DNA of 64,000 bases from Streptomyces sp. 3214.6 (GTDB taxonomy: Bacteria > Actinomycetota > Actinomycetes > Streptomycetales > Streptomycetaceae): positions 7,254,001 to 7,318,000 of the forward strand of contig NZ_LT670819.1 of assembly GCF_900129855.1 (NCBI RefSeq). Reading direction: 5' to 3'. Below, piece after piece: positions 7,256 to 15,013 of this stretch (position 1 is its first letter; each line of letters begins with the position of its first letter). The position numbers and the translations under genes are program-made. The notes under the pieces were generated by a model that was not told the DNA's origin, made no database searches, and saw only the letters and a program-made list of their open reading frames with translations.

Positions 7256-8610
7256 CGCGGTTCGGGCGTCATCGGCAGCGGCCCGGCCGTCAGGCTCATC
7301 TCGGCCCGGGGCGTGACGGTGGCGCCCGGCACGGGCCGCAGACGCCAGCGGGAGGCGAGGGCGGCCAGCGCGAGCGTCGCCTCCGTCATCCCGAAGACGT
7401 CGCCGATGCACTTGCGGCTGCCCGCCCCGAACGGCAGATACGAGCCACGGGTGACGTCTTTGGCGCGCTCGGGCAGCCACCGGTCCGGGTCGAAGGCCTC
7501 CGGGCGCGGGAAGAACTCCGGGATGCGGTGGATGACGTAGGGGCTGATCAGGATGTCCGTCCCGGCCGGCAGCCGGTGGCCGGCCAGTTCGGTGGGCTGG
7601 GTGGTCATCCTGGTGTACATCCAGGCCGGTGGGTACAGGCGCAGGGTCTCGGTGAAGATCCGCTGGGTGTGGGCGAGCCTCGGCACGTCGGCGTACGTCG
7701 GCGGCCGCCCGCCCAGCACTTCGTCGACCTCGGCGTGCAGTCGCGCCTCCGCCTCGGGATGGGCGGCCAGCAGATGCCAGGCCCAGGTCAGGGCGCTCGC
7801 GGTGGTCTCCACGCCGGCCAGCAGCAGGGTCATGACCTGGTCGTGGACCTCCCGGTCGGTCAGCGCGCCGCCGTCCTCGTCGTCCCGCGCGGCCAGCAGC
7901 GCCGACAGCAGGTCGCCGCGGTCCTCGCCGGAGCGCCGGTAGTCCCCGACGATGCCGTCGATGAGGGTGTGCAGCCGGCCGAGGGCGGCGTCGAACTCAC
8001 GGTTGGCGGCCAGCGGCAGCCTGGCGATCAGACCGGTGGGATCGAGCGCCCGGCGGAACGCGCCGCGCACCATGACGGGCAGACTGCGCTGGATCTCCGC
8101 GACGGAGTGCGGCGCCATCTCCGTCGAGAACAGCGCGCGTGCCGTCACCCGCGCGGTCAGCGCCTGCATCGCGTCACCGACGTCGACCGGCCGGCCCGGC
8201 CGCCAGGTCTCCGCGTGCGCGGCGCACTCCTCGCGCATCACCTCGGCGTACGTCGCGATGCGCGTGGCGTGGAAGGCCGGCTGGACCATCCGCCGCTGTC
8301 TGCGGTGGTCGGCCCAGTCGGAGGTGATCAGCCCGTTGCCGAGGATGGGGCGGGCCTTCTCCTTCACCGGGCCCCCGGTGTCGTAGACCCGCGCGTTCAG
8401 CAGCACGTCCTGCACCAGCTCCGGATGGCAGGGCAGATAGGTGAGCCGGGTGCCCAGCCGCAGCTCGACCAGGTCGCCCAGGGCGGGCAGCGACGAGAGG
8501 TACTCCAGCGGGCGGCGCGCCAGGTGCAGTGCGTGGCCCGCCAACGGAAGCCGGCCCGGCGCCTTGGCGATCCGCCACCTGCGCCTGACCGGGTCGGATT
8601 GGGTCTTCAT
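7252..8610 (-). CDS. cotB4: CotB4-like cytochrome P450 (predicted diterpene hydroxylase)
   Basis: A 452-residue P450 with PGRLPLAGHALHLARRPLEYL at the N-terminus, I-helix AGVETT (265-270), K-helix ETLR (E321-R324) followed by LYPP, and haem loop FGAGSRKCIG with cysteine 401. This is the class of bacterial P450s that hydroxylate terpenes, such as PtlI and the Cot enzymes. It is last in the order GGPP synthase, diterpene synthase, P450, P450, as cotB4 is in the cyclooctatin cluster, where CotB4 hydroxylates C-18 of the fusicoccane diol. Assignment to B4 rather than B3 rests on gene order. A 103-bp purine/pyrimidine-asymmetric spacer separates it from the preceding P450. Its stop touches the transposase scar. 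Confidence 0.82.
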   Translation of the reverse strand: MKTQSDPVRRRWRIAKAPGRLPLAGHALHLARRPLEYLSSLPALGDLVELRLGTRLTYLPCHPELVQDVLLNARVYDTGGPVKEKARPILGNGLITSDWADHRRQRRMVQPAFHATRIATYAEVMREECAAHAETWRPGRPVDVGDAMQALTARVTARALFSTEMAPHSVAEIQRSLPVMVRGAFRRALDPTGLIARLPLAANREFDAALGRLHTLIDGIVGDYRRSGEDRGDLLSALLAARDDEDGGALTDREVHDQVMTLLLAGVETTASALTWAWHLLAAHPEAEARLHAEVDEVLGGRPPTYADVPRLAHTQRIFTETLRLYPPAWMYTRMTTQPTELAGHRLPAGTDILISPYVIHRIPEFFPRPEAFDPDRWLPERAKDVTRGSYLPFGAGSRKCIGDVFGMTEATLALAALASRWRLRPVPGATVTPRAEMSLTAGPLPMTPEPR

Positions 8611-8635
8611 GCCGGATGCGCCCCCTGAGACGGTA

Positions 8636-8712
8636 CGGACGGAGAGACAGGAGATACAGGAGAGACAGGAGAGATGGGAGAGCCGGGACGGGGAGAAGAA
8701 GGGGAGAGGCGG
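8636..8712. repeat. Polypurine tract with GACAGGAGA-type repeats between the two cot-like P450 genes
   Basis: On the plus strand this spacer is almost purely purine, with irregular copies of GAGACAGGAGA, ATACAGGAGA and GATGGGAGAG. In the mRNA, which reads the other strand, it becomes a pyrimidine-rich CUCUCC leader in front of the cotB4-like gene. No terminator-like stem is visible, so read-through is expected. Confidence 0.7.
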
Positions 8713-8713
8713 G

Positions 8714-10075
8714 TCAGCGGCGTTCCAGGACCATGGGCAGCGGGCCCGCCTCCAGGGTGGCCTTCGGCTCGGGGCGCAGCCGGCTGCCGGGGGTCGGCCG
8801 CAGCCGCCAGCGCGCGGCGACGGTCGCGACGATCAGCGCCGTCTCGGTGAGCGCGAGGACGTCCCCGATGCACTTGTGGCTGCCCGCGCCGAACGGCAGC
8901 AGCGCCCCGCGCGGCACCTGGGTCGCCCGCTCGCCCTCCCAACGCCCCGGGTCGAAGGTCTCGGGGTCCGGGAAGAGCTCGGGATTGTGATGCAGGGCGT
9001 AGGCGCTGTACAGGATCATCGTCCGGGCGGGGATGGTCCGGCCGCCGAGTTCCACGTCCTCGGCCGCGACCCGCATCGCCATCCACGACGGCGGGTACAG
9101 GCGCAGCGCCTCGGTGATGACGTTGCGGGTGTACGGCAGCGCGGGCAGGTCGTCGTAGCCCGGTGTCCGGCCCTCCAGCGCGCCGTCCACCTCGGCGTGC
9201 ACCCGCCGCTCCACCTCGGGGAGCGTGCCCATCAGGTGGAAGACGAACGCCAGGGTGGAGGCGGTGGTCTCGCTGCCGGCGACCAGGAAGGTGACGACCT
9301 GGTCCAGGATCTGGGCGTCGTCCAGCTTCTCCCCGGTCTCGGGGTGCTCCGCCCGCAGCAGGGTGGACAGCAGGTCGCCGTGGTCGGCGTCGGACCGGCG
9401 CCGCAGCGCGATCATGTCCGCCACGATCTGCCGCAGCCGCGTGTTGGCGTGGTCGTAGGCGCGGTTTCCCGGTGTGGGCAGCTTCTCCAGGACGCCCAGC
9501 GGGGCGACGGTTCGCCGGTAGATGCCGTGCGAGACCGTCCGCAGGCACTGCCGGGCCTCCTCGATGGTGTCCTCGTCGAGCCCGGTGGAGAACAGGGTGC
9601 GGGCGGCGACCCGCATCAGCAGGGCGTGCATGGCGTCGCCGATGTCCCGGGTCTCGCCGGCCCGCCAGCCGTCGGTGACAGTACGGGTGTCCGCGGCCAC
9701 CGCCGTCGTATAGGCGGCGATCCTGGTGGTGTGGAACGCGGGCTGGATCAGCCGCCGCTGGAAACGGTGCTCCTCGCCGCGAGAGACCGACAGGCTGTTG
9801 CCGAGGAGCTGGCGCGCCTTGTCGAAGACGCCGCCCTTGTCGAAGACACGCGGGTTGAGCAGGACGTGCCGGACCAGTTCGGGGTGGGCGGCGAGATAGG
9901 CGCGGGTGGGACCGAGCCGGACTTCGACGAGGTCGCCGTGCGCGGGCAGCGAGGCGAGGAACTCCAGCGGGCGGCGCCACAGCGCGGGGACGTGTCCGAG
10001 CAGCGGCACGGCGCCGGGCGCGACGCCGATCCGCCAGGACCGTTCCACCGAGGGCGACCTGGGAGTGGTGGGCAT
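8714..10075 (-). CDS. cotB3: CotB3-like cytochrome P450 (predicted diterpene hydroxylase)
   Basis: A 453-residue P450, clearly a paralogue of the neighbouring one (PGAVPLLGHVPALWRRPLEFL, FQRRLIQPAFHTTRIAAY). Motifs: I-helix AGSETT (266-271), TEALRLYPPSW with ExxR, haem loop FGAGSHKCIG with cysteine 402. The ATG at 10075 has AGGGGA upstream and lies 10 bases after the stop of the terpene synthase gene, so translation is probably coupled. By position it matches CotB3, the C-5 hydroxylase that acts directly on cyclooctat-9-en-7-ol. Function is inferred from the synthase next to it and the shared gene order. Confidence 0.83.
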   Translation of the reverse strand: MPTTPRSPSVERSWRIGVAPGAVPLLGHVPALWRRPLEFLASLPAHGDLVEVRLGPTRAYLAAHPELVRHVLLNPRVFDKGGVFDKARQLLGNSLSVSRGEEHRFQRRLIQPAFHTTRIAAYTTAVAADTRTVTDGWRAGETRDIGDAMHALLMRVAARTLFSTGLDEDTIEEARQCLRTVSHGIYRRTVAPLGVLEKLPTPGNRAYDHANTRLRQIVADMIALRRRSDADHGDLLSTLLRAEHPETGEKLDDAQILDQVVTFLVAGSETTASTLAFVFHLMGTLPEVERRVHAEVDGALEGRTPGYDDLPALPYTRNVITEALRLYPPSWMAMRVAAEDVELGGRTIPARTMILYSAYALHHNPELFPDPETFDPGRWEGERATQVPRGALLPFGAGSHKCIGDVLALTETALIVATVAARWRLRPTPGSRLRPEPKATLEAGPLPMVLERR

Positions 10076-10085
10076 CCCGGGTCCC

Positions 10086-11003
10086 CTACTGGATCCGTGA
10101 GTTGACGTCGTTGACCGCGGCCTGGTAGCGCCGGTCCTGGGTGGTCCACACGAAGTTGCCCTGGATGAGGTCGAGCAGCACGTCCCGGGTGAGTGGGTCG
10201 AACGCCTTTATGCACTCCATGTCCTCAGCCATGTCGTCGAGCCGGGCCTGGAAGAACGCCTGGAAGTCGGCCTCGTCGGACATGTCGCACAGCCGGAAGC
10301 AGTTGGTGATCTGCCCGAGGGCCTGCTCGCGTTCGTAGGAGTAGAAGTCGTTGACTATGGCCAGCCCACGGGCCGTCATCCGGGCGGCCAGCCCCGTCTT
10401 GGAGTGCTCGGTCAGCTCGGGGTGGCGGTAGATCGGGTACGACATCCGCATCCAGAAGTCCACGCCGACGTCGGTGACGCGGAAGCGGAAGTACTGCTCG
10501 GGCGAGGTGCCGCAGAGCACCGTCTTGAGCTCCGAGTCACGGAACATGTGGTCGCTGGTGACGAAGGCGCGGGCGCCCTCGTAGGCGAACTCCGCGTCCT
10601 GCGGGGTGTAGTACCGCTCGCACACCGCGCGCAGCTGGGGCAGGAAGAGGTCGAAGTCGTGCAGGGCCGGGTCCATGTCGTCCCACACGAAGGTCACGCA
10701 GTTGAGCACGCAGACGGCCTTGAACGCCTCCATGTCCTTGATGTGGCGGGCGCTCTGCGACCAGCGAACGACGTCCATGTAGGAGATCCAGCGCTTGTCC
10801 GAGACGCTCTTGCCGAGCGGGGCGACCGCGCGGTTGCACGCGTCGATGACCTCGCGCAGCTCGGCGTCCGTCATCGGCGCCTTCTGGGCCTCGTACCCGA
10901 CGTGCCGGTCGAAGAGAGCGGCGAACCGGTCGGTGCACTCCTGCCAGTGGCGGGCCGTCCCCGCCGGGGCCGGTGCGGCCGGTGCGGTCAGATCCGTGGT
11001 CAT
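10086..11003 (-). CDS. cotB2: Class I diterpene synthase, CotB2 (cyclooctat-9-en-7-ol synthase) orthologue
   Basis: A 305-residue class I terpene cyclase very close to recalled CotB2 of cyclooctatin biosynthesis. It has the unusual aspartate motif DDMD (108-111) rather than DDxxD and the NSE triad N218, S222, E226 in NDFYSYERE, the last followed by Q where CotB2 has V. With a constant offset of two, all the CotB2 residues known to shape the product are kept: N101, F105, F147, W184 and W286. The C-terminus AVNDVNSRIQ is identical to the remembered CotB2 end. It should cyclise GGPP to the 5-8-5 fusicoccane alcohol. Its ATG overlaps the GGPP synthase stop by 4 bp (ATGA). Confidence 0.93.
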   Translation of the reverse strand: MTTDLTAPAAPAPAGTARHWQECTDRFAALFDRHVGYEAQKAPMTDAELREVIDACNRAVAPLGKSVSDKRWISYMDVVRWSQSARHIKDMEAFKAVCVLNCVTFVWDDMDPALHDFDLFLPQLRAVCERYYTPQDAEFAYEGARAFVTSDHMFRDSELKTVLCGTSPEQYFRFRVTDVGVDFWMRMSYPIYRHPELTEHSKTGLAARMTARGLAIVNDFYSYEREQALGQITNCFRLCDMSDEADFQAFFQARLDDMAEDMECIKAFDPLTRDVLLDLIQGNFVWTTQDRRYQAAVNDVNSRIQ

Positions 11004-12067
11004 GAGTTCCTCCTGGTGGCCGTGGCGGAGAGGTGTTTGAGGGCGGTGACCGCGTCGGCGGTGAAGGGGGCGGCGGCCAGCACGCCCAGCGCCCGCCTAT
11101 AGCGGTCGTCGATCATGCGTTCGACGGTGTCCCGGGCGCCGGTGGCCGCGAAGATCGCGCGGACCTCCTCGGCGCCGGTCTCGTCCAGGCCGGGATCGCC
11201 GATCAGCGTGCGCAGCCGGGCGCGCTGGGCCGTGTCGCCCGCGCGCAGCGCCAGCGCGACCAGAGTGGTGTTCTTGCCGGCCCGCAGGTCGTCCAGGCGG
11301 GACTTGCCGGTGTCCCGGATCTCGCCGTACACGCCCAGCAGATCGTCGCGGAGCTGGAAGGCCTCCCCGAGGGGCAGCGCGAACGCCGTGCAGGCGGCCA
11401 GGGTCGGGGCGTCGGCGCCCGCGAGGGCGGCGCCGATGTGCAGCGGCCGTTCCACCGTGTACTTGGCGGTCTTGTAGCGGTTGACGGTCAGCGTGGCGTC
11501 GACATCGTCGGTGAGCTCGCCGGTCGCCCGCAGGTCCAGGTACTGACCGAGCATGACCTCGGTACGCATCTCGGTGAGGATCGGCAGCACCGCCGCCGAC
11601 TGCGCGGGAGTGAGGTCGGCCGTGTGCAGCAGGTCGTCCGACCAGGCAAAGGCGAGGTCGCCCAGCAGCACGGCACCGCCCATTCCGAATCGCTCGGTGC
11701 GGTCGTCGCCGCGTTTTCCGGCGAGTATCCGGTGGATGGTCGGACGGCCGCGCCGGGTGTCGCTGTCGTCCATGATGTCGTCATGGATGAGTGCGAACGC
11801 GTGAAACATCTCGAGTGACGCGGCCACACGTACCACGGTCGTCAAGTCGTTTTCTCCGCCGGCCGCCTGCCAGCCCAGCACGGTGAGAATCGGTCGTATT
11901 CGCTTGCCGCCCACCATGAATTCTTCAAGCAATTTTACAAGATGGGTCAACTGCCGTTGCCCGGAGTTCTTTCTGTGATTGTCCAGGAAATCGAAGATGA
12001 CGGTGTCCACGGCGGCCCTGGTGGAGACCGGGTCCAGTATGTCGGGAGATATGGTGTGGGTGCTCAT
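11000..12067 (-). CDS. cotB1: Geranylgeranyl diphosphate synthase, CotB1-like
   Basis: A 355-residue trans-prenyltransferase supplying the C20 substrate. The first aspartate-rich motif is HDDIMDDSDTRRGRPT (D96, D97, D100), the second FQLRDDLLGVYGE (D241-D242). The large aliphatic/aromatic residues before the first motif (FHAFALIH) fit actinobacterial GGPP synthases, and the C20 length is supported mainly by its coupling to a CotB2-like enzyme. The first 60 codons are AT-richer than the rest (ATA, AGA, GTA, AAA, TTG codons), unlike the surrounding core genes. It is the first gene of the four-gene cot-like operon. Confidence 0.9.
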   Translation of the reverse strand: MSTHTISPDILDPVSTRAAVDTVIFDFLDNHRKNSGQRQLTHLVKLLEEFMVGGKRIRPILTVLGWQAAGGENDLTTVVRVAASLEMFHAFALIHDDIMDDSDTRRGRPTIHRILAGKRGDDRTERFGMGGAVLLGDLAFAWSDDLLHTADLTPAQSAAVLPILTEMRTEVMLGQYLDLRATGELTDDVDATLTVNRYKTAKYTVERPLHIGAALAGADAPTLAACTAFALPLGEAFQLRDDLLGVYGEIRDTGKSRLDDLRAGKNTTLVALALRAGDTAQRARLRTLIGDPGLDETGAEEVRAIFAATGARDTVERMIDDRYRRALGVLAAAPFTADAVTALKHLSATATRRNS

Positions 12068-12222
12068 TTTTCTGCGCTACATCCCCACTCGTAGGGCACG
12101 TCAAATCGGTTCCGCGCCCAGGACGGCATACGCCGGCATCCCCGCGCCGCGCCGAGCGCTGGGCGCCCACGGCGGCAGGGGAAACGGCGTTCGGACGGAA
12201 TACCGACGACGGGCCGGATGAT

Positions 12223-12250
12223 GGGCGGCCGAAGGGACGGTCGGCCGCCC
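12223..12250 (-). terminator. Hairpin between the outer P450 and the cot-like operon
   Basis: A perfect 10-bp stem (GGGCGGCCGA, 12223-12232, with 12241-12250) around an 8-nt loop, about 70 bases past the stop of the upstream minus-strand P450. It probably ends that transcript, so the cot-like operon has its own promoter in the remaining part of 12068-12222. Confidence 0.55.
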
Positions 12251-12319
12251 GCCGGGAAGGTCTCGGCCTGACGGGGTCCGCGGGGCCGACAGGCCGAGCG
12301 CACCGCAGGTCGGCCGGCG

Positions 12320-13534
12320 TCAGGGGATCAGATCGACGCGGAGTTCTCTGAGTCCGCGGATATTGACCTGCGGGCGCCACACGACGTCCTCGCGGGCGGG
12401 TCTGATGTCGCGGTGCCGACGCAGCAGCTCGGTGAAGACCAGGCGGGCCTCGGCCTTCGCCAGCAGCGCGCCGATGCAGTAGTGCGGGCCGCCCCCGAAG
12501 GACAGCGGGCGGATGTCCGCGCGCCGCAGGTCGAGGCGGTCGGGATCGGCGTAGCGCCGCGGGTCGCGGTTGGCGGCGCCGAGCAGGATCATCACCTTGG
12601 CGCCGGCCGGGATGGCGGTGCCCCCGACCTCGATGTCACCGGTGGTGATGCGGGCCACCAGCTGGATGGGCGCGTCGTACCGCAGCAGTTCCTCGACGGC
12701 GTTGTCGACGAGGCCGGGCTCCGCGCGCAGGGCGCGCAGCTGGTCGGGGTGGCGCAGCAGGGCGAGCATGCCGTTGCCGATGAGGTTGACGGTCGTCTCG
12801 TGACCGCCCATGAAGAACATCATGACGTTGGCGATGATCTCGTCGTCGGAGAGCTTCCCCCCGTCGAAGTCGGCCAGCAGCAGGCGGGAGATGATGTCGT
12901 CCTGCGGATCCGCGCGCCGTCGCGCCAGATGGTCGGCGATGTACGCGCCGAACTCCTCCGCCGCGTCGTTCATGGCCCGGCGGGTGGTGTCGTCGGTGGC
13001 CGGGTCGATGACATGGCCCAGCGCGTCGGTCCACTTCCGGCACAGGTCACGGTCCTCGACCGGCAGGCCGCCCAGGCCGCAGAAGACGGTCACGGGCACG
13101 AGGGCCGCGAGGGACCCGATGAGGTCGACGTCCCGGCCGTCGCCCATCTCGTCCATGATCCGGTGGACGATGCCGGTCATGCGGGGAACCGTCTCGCGGA
13201 TGGCCCGGGCGGTGAACACCGGGTTGGCCAGGCCGCGCAGCCGGCGGTGCGCCTCCCCGTCCCGCATCAGCATCCAGCTCCGGGTGGCCTGCACGATCGG
13301 GCTGTCCTGTCCGCCCCGTTGTGCCGCCCATTTCGGGTCTTGTGGATATTCACTGGATAACTCGGGCTTTCGCAGGATCGCGGCGACCTCGTCGTATCCG
13401 GAGACCACCCAGTGACCGTACGGCGTCCGATGGACCGGTTCCGCGTCCCGGAGGCGTTTGTAGAGCGGATACGGGTCGGTGCGCAATCGCGGATCGCGCG
13501 CATTGAATAGAGGTTCGTTGCCCGGTGGTTCCAT
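12320..13534 (-). CDS. Cytochrome P450 (bacterial soluble type), right arm of the diterpenoid island, with a TTA codon
   Basis: A 404-residue soluble P450 with I-helix FFMGGHETT, K-helix EELLRYDAP and haem loop SFGGGPHYCIGALLAKAEA. The start at 13534 (MEPPGNEPLF) is chosen because GGGGGAG lies 6 bases upstream; the earlier in-frame ATG at 13549 lacks one. Codon 13359-13361 (KPELSSEY) is TTA, the rare leucine codon read by the bldA tRNA, so translation is likely linked to development. The N-terminal part is also AT-richer than usual. It is unlike the two cot-like P450s and would add an extra oxidation; which carbon is unknown. It is divergent from the acyl-CoA dehydrogenase. Confidence 0.88.
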   Translation of the reverse strand: MEPPGNEPLFNARDPRLRTDPYPLYKRLRDAEPVHRTPYGHWVVSGYDEVAAILRKPELSSEYPQDPKWAAQRGGQDSPIVQATRSWMLMRDGEAHRRLRGLANPVFTARAIRETVPRMTGIVHRIMDEMGDGRDVDLIGSLAALVPVTVFCGLGGLPVEDRDLCRKWTDALGHVIDPATDDTTRRAMNDAAEEFGAYIADHLARRRADPQDDIISRLLLADFDGGKLSDDEIIANVMMFFMGGHETTVNLIGNGMLALLRHPDQLRALRAEPGLVDNAVEELLRYDAPIQLVARITTGDIEVGGTAIPAGAKVMILLGAANRDPRRYADPDRLDLRRADIRPLSFGGGPHYCIGALLAKAEARLVFTELLRRHRDIRPAREDVVWRPQVNIRGLRELRVDLIP

Positions 13535-13725
13535 GCCAGTCTCCCCCATGAAATCGGCAGGCAGGACCGCCGGTCCGCCGAAGCGGCCGAGATCCCGGTG
13601 GTCGAATACTAGACACATGGCGGCCGTGGGTGACAAGGCCTGCCCTCCCTGGACACTGCCCTCGACTCCGTATTACGTTCGAGTCGTTGGCGAGGACACC
13701 GATCAGAGCAGCAGGGGGATGAGCG

Positions 13726-14877
13726 GTGCGACGCACTGTTTTCCAGGACGAGCACGAAGCCTTCCGTACTCAGGTGCGCGAGTTAATCGAGGCAGAGGTC
13801 GTACCCGTTTATACGGAATGGGAAACCGCCGGCCGAGTGCCGCGTGATTTCTATCGCAAACTGGGCAAACTCGGCATTTTCGGGTTCGGCATCCCGGAGG
13901 AGTTCGGCGGGGCCGGTCCCAAGGGCTTCAAGTTCAACGCCGTCATCGCCGAGGAGTGCGCGCGGGCCGGGGTCACCTTCGGCGGAGCCAGCGCGCACCT
14001 GGCGCTCCCGGCCACCTTGGTGGACTACACCACCGAGGAGCAGCAGCGGCGCTGGCTGCCGGGGTTCGTCACGGGCGAGCTGATGACGGCCATCGCGATC
14101 ACGGAGCCGGAGGCGGGCTCCGACGTGGCCGGCATCCGGACGGCGGCCGAGCTGTCCGAGGACGGCACGCACTACGTGCTCAACGGCAGCAAGGCCTATG
14201 TGTCCGGGGGCGCCCAGGCCGATCTGGTGCTCGTCGCCTGCCGCACCGCGGCCGACGGGACCGACCGGCGCGGCGGCATGTCCCTGCTCGCCGTGGACAC
14301 CGGCGCCCCGGGCGTGACGGTCGACTCGGAGCCGGCCACGCTCGGGCTGCGCTCGTCCGACATCGTCGGGATGACCTTCACGGACGTGCGTGTCCCCGTC
14401 GGCGACGTGGTGGGCGAGCCGGGCGGCGCCTTCGCCTGTCTGGCCGGCATCTTCCCGCAGGAGCGGCTGGGCATCGCCGTCGGCGCGTACGCCCACGCCG
14501 CCGCGGCCGTCCGGCTCGCCACCGCCTTCGTCCGCGAGCGCACCGCCTTCGGCAAGCCCGTCGCCGCCTTCCAGAACACCAAGTTCGTGCTCGCCGACTG
14601 CAAGGTCACGGTGAACGCGCTGCAGGCGGTCGTGGACCAGGCCCTGGAGGCGTTCGACGCCGGGGAACTGACCGCGGAGGAGGCGGCCGCGACCAAGCTG
14701 TACTGCACGGAGGCGGCGACCGGGGTGCTCGACAAGTGCCTTCAGCTGCACGGCGGTCTCGGCTTCACGATGGACCACCCGATCACCCGGCTGTACGCCG
14801 ACAACAGGGCCGGTCGGATCTTCGGCGGCACCAGCGAGATCATGCGCACCATCGTCGCCAAGTCCATGGGGCTCTGA
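13726..14877 (+). CDS. Acyl-CoA dehydrogenase, LCAD/IVD type, with a TTA codon
   Basis: A 383-residue flavoprotein of the acyl-CoA dehydrogenase family (ITEPEAGSDVAG flavin/substrate motif, RERTAFGKPV, LQLHGGLGFTMDHP). The usual MCAD catalytic glutamate position is glycine (FGGTSEIM, G367), while the helix-G position carries glutamate E246 in PQERLGIA, so the base is in the place used by long-chain and isovaleryl-CoA dehydrogenases. The GTG start has AGGGGG 7 bases upstream. Codon 20 (13783-13785) is TTA, implying bldA dependence. It could make or trim the acyl group used by the island's acyltransferase, or be only a neighbour; the shared TTA feature and the terminator behind it favour membership. 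Confidence 0.85.
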   Translation: MRRTVFQDEHEAFRTQVRELIEAEVVPVYTEWETAGRVPRDFYRKLGKLGIFGFGIPEEFGGAGPKGFKFNAVIAEECARAGVTFGGASAHLALPATLVDYTTEEQQRRWLPGFVTGELMTAIAITEPEAGSDVAGIRTAAELSEDGTHYVLNGSKAYVSGGAQADLVLVACRTAADGTDRRGGMSLLAVDTGAPGVTVDSEPATLGLRSSDIVGMTFTDVRVPVGDVVGEPGGAFACLAGIFPQERLGIAVGAYAHAAAAVRLATAFVRERTAFGKPVAAFQNTKFVLADCKVTVNALQAVVDQALEAFDAGELTAEEAAATKLYCTEAATGVLDKCLQLHGGLGFTMDHPITRLYADNRAGRIFGGTSEIMRTIVAKSMGL

Positions 14878-14925
14878 TCCCGGGCGGAGACAGCCGCAGG
14901 CGCGCGAGATGTAGTCGTCGGACGC

Positions 14926-14968
14926 GGAAGACGTAAGCGCGGAAGACGCAAGAGCGGAAGACGTGGGA
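14926..14968. repeat. Three GCGGAAGACG direct repeats at the right edge of the island
   Basis: GCGGAAGACG occurs three times within about 45 bp, and its complement CGTCTTCC recurs after the hairpin at 14958-14999. The repeats run into the terminator stem. Confidence 0.6.
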
Positions 14969-14999
14969 GGGGAGCGGCGACGCTCCCCTCCCACGTCTT
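14958..14999. terminator. Strong bidirectional terminator closing the diterpenoid island
   Basis: A perfect 19-bp stem (14958-14976 with 14981-14999) with a GCGA tetraloop lies between the convergent acyl-CoA dehydrogenase and rhomboid genes and can end both transcripts. Confidence 0.85.
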
Positions 15000-15013
15000 A
15001 CGTCTTCCACGTC

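Noticed and set aside
5864..7480. Minus-strand 538-codon frame opposite the left P450
   Set aside because: It is the mirror of the P450 and the transposase scar; composition is typical of an antisense frame in high-GC DNA.
10086..11003. Calling the terpene synthase a sesquiterpene cyclase (geosmin or pentalenene type)
   Set aside because: It has DDMD rather than DDHFLE or DDLFD, and its whole sequence follows CotB2, which uses the C20 substrate.
13534..13636. A longer N-terminus for the outer P450 (start at 13636)
   Set aside because: The extra residues do not resemble a P450 start and there is no ribosome binding site; the ATG at 13534 has GGGGGAG at the right distance.
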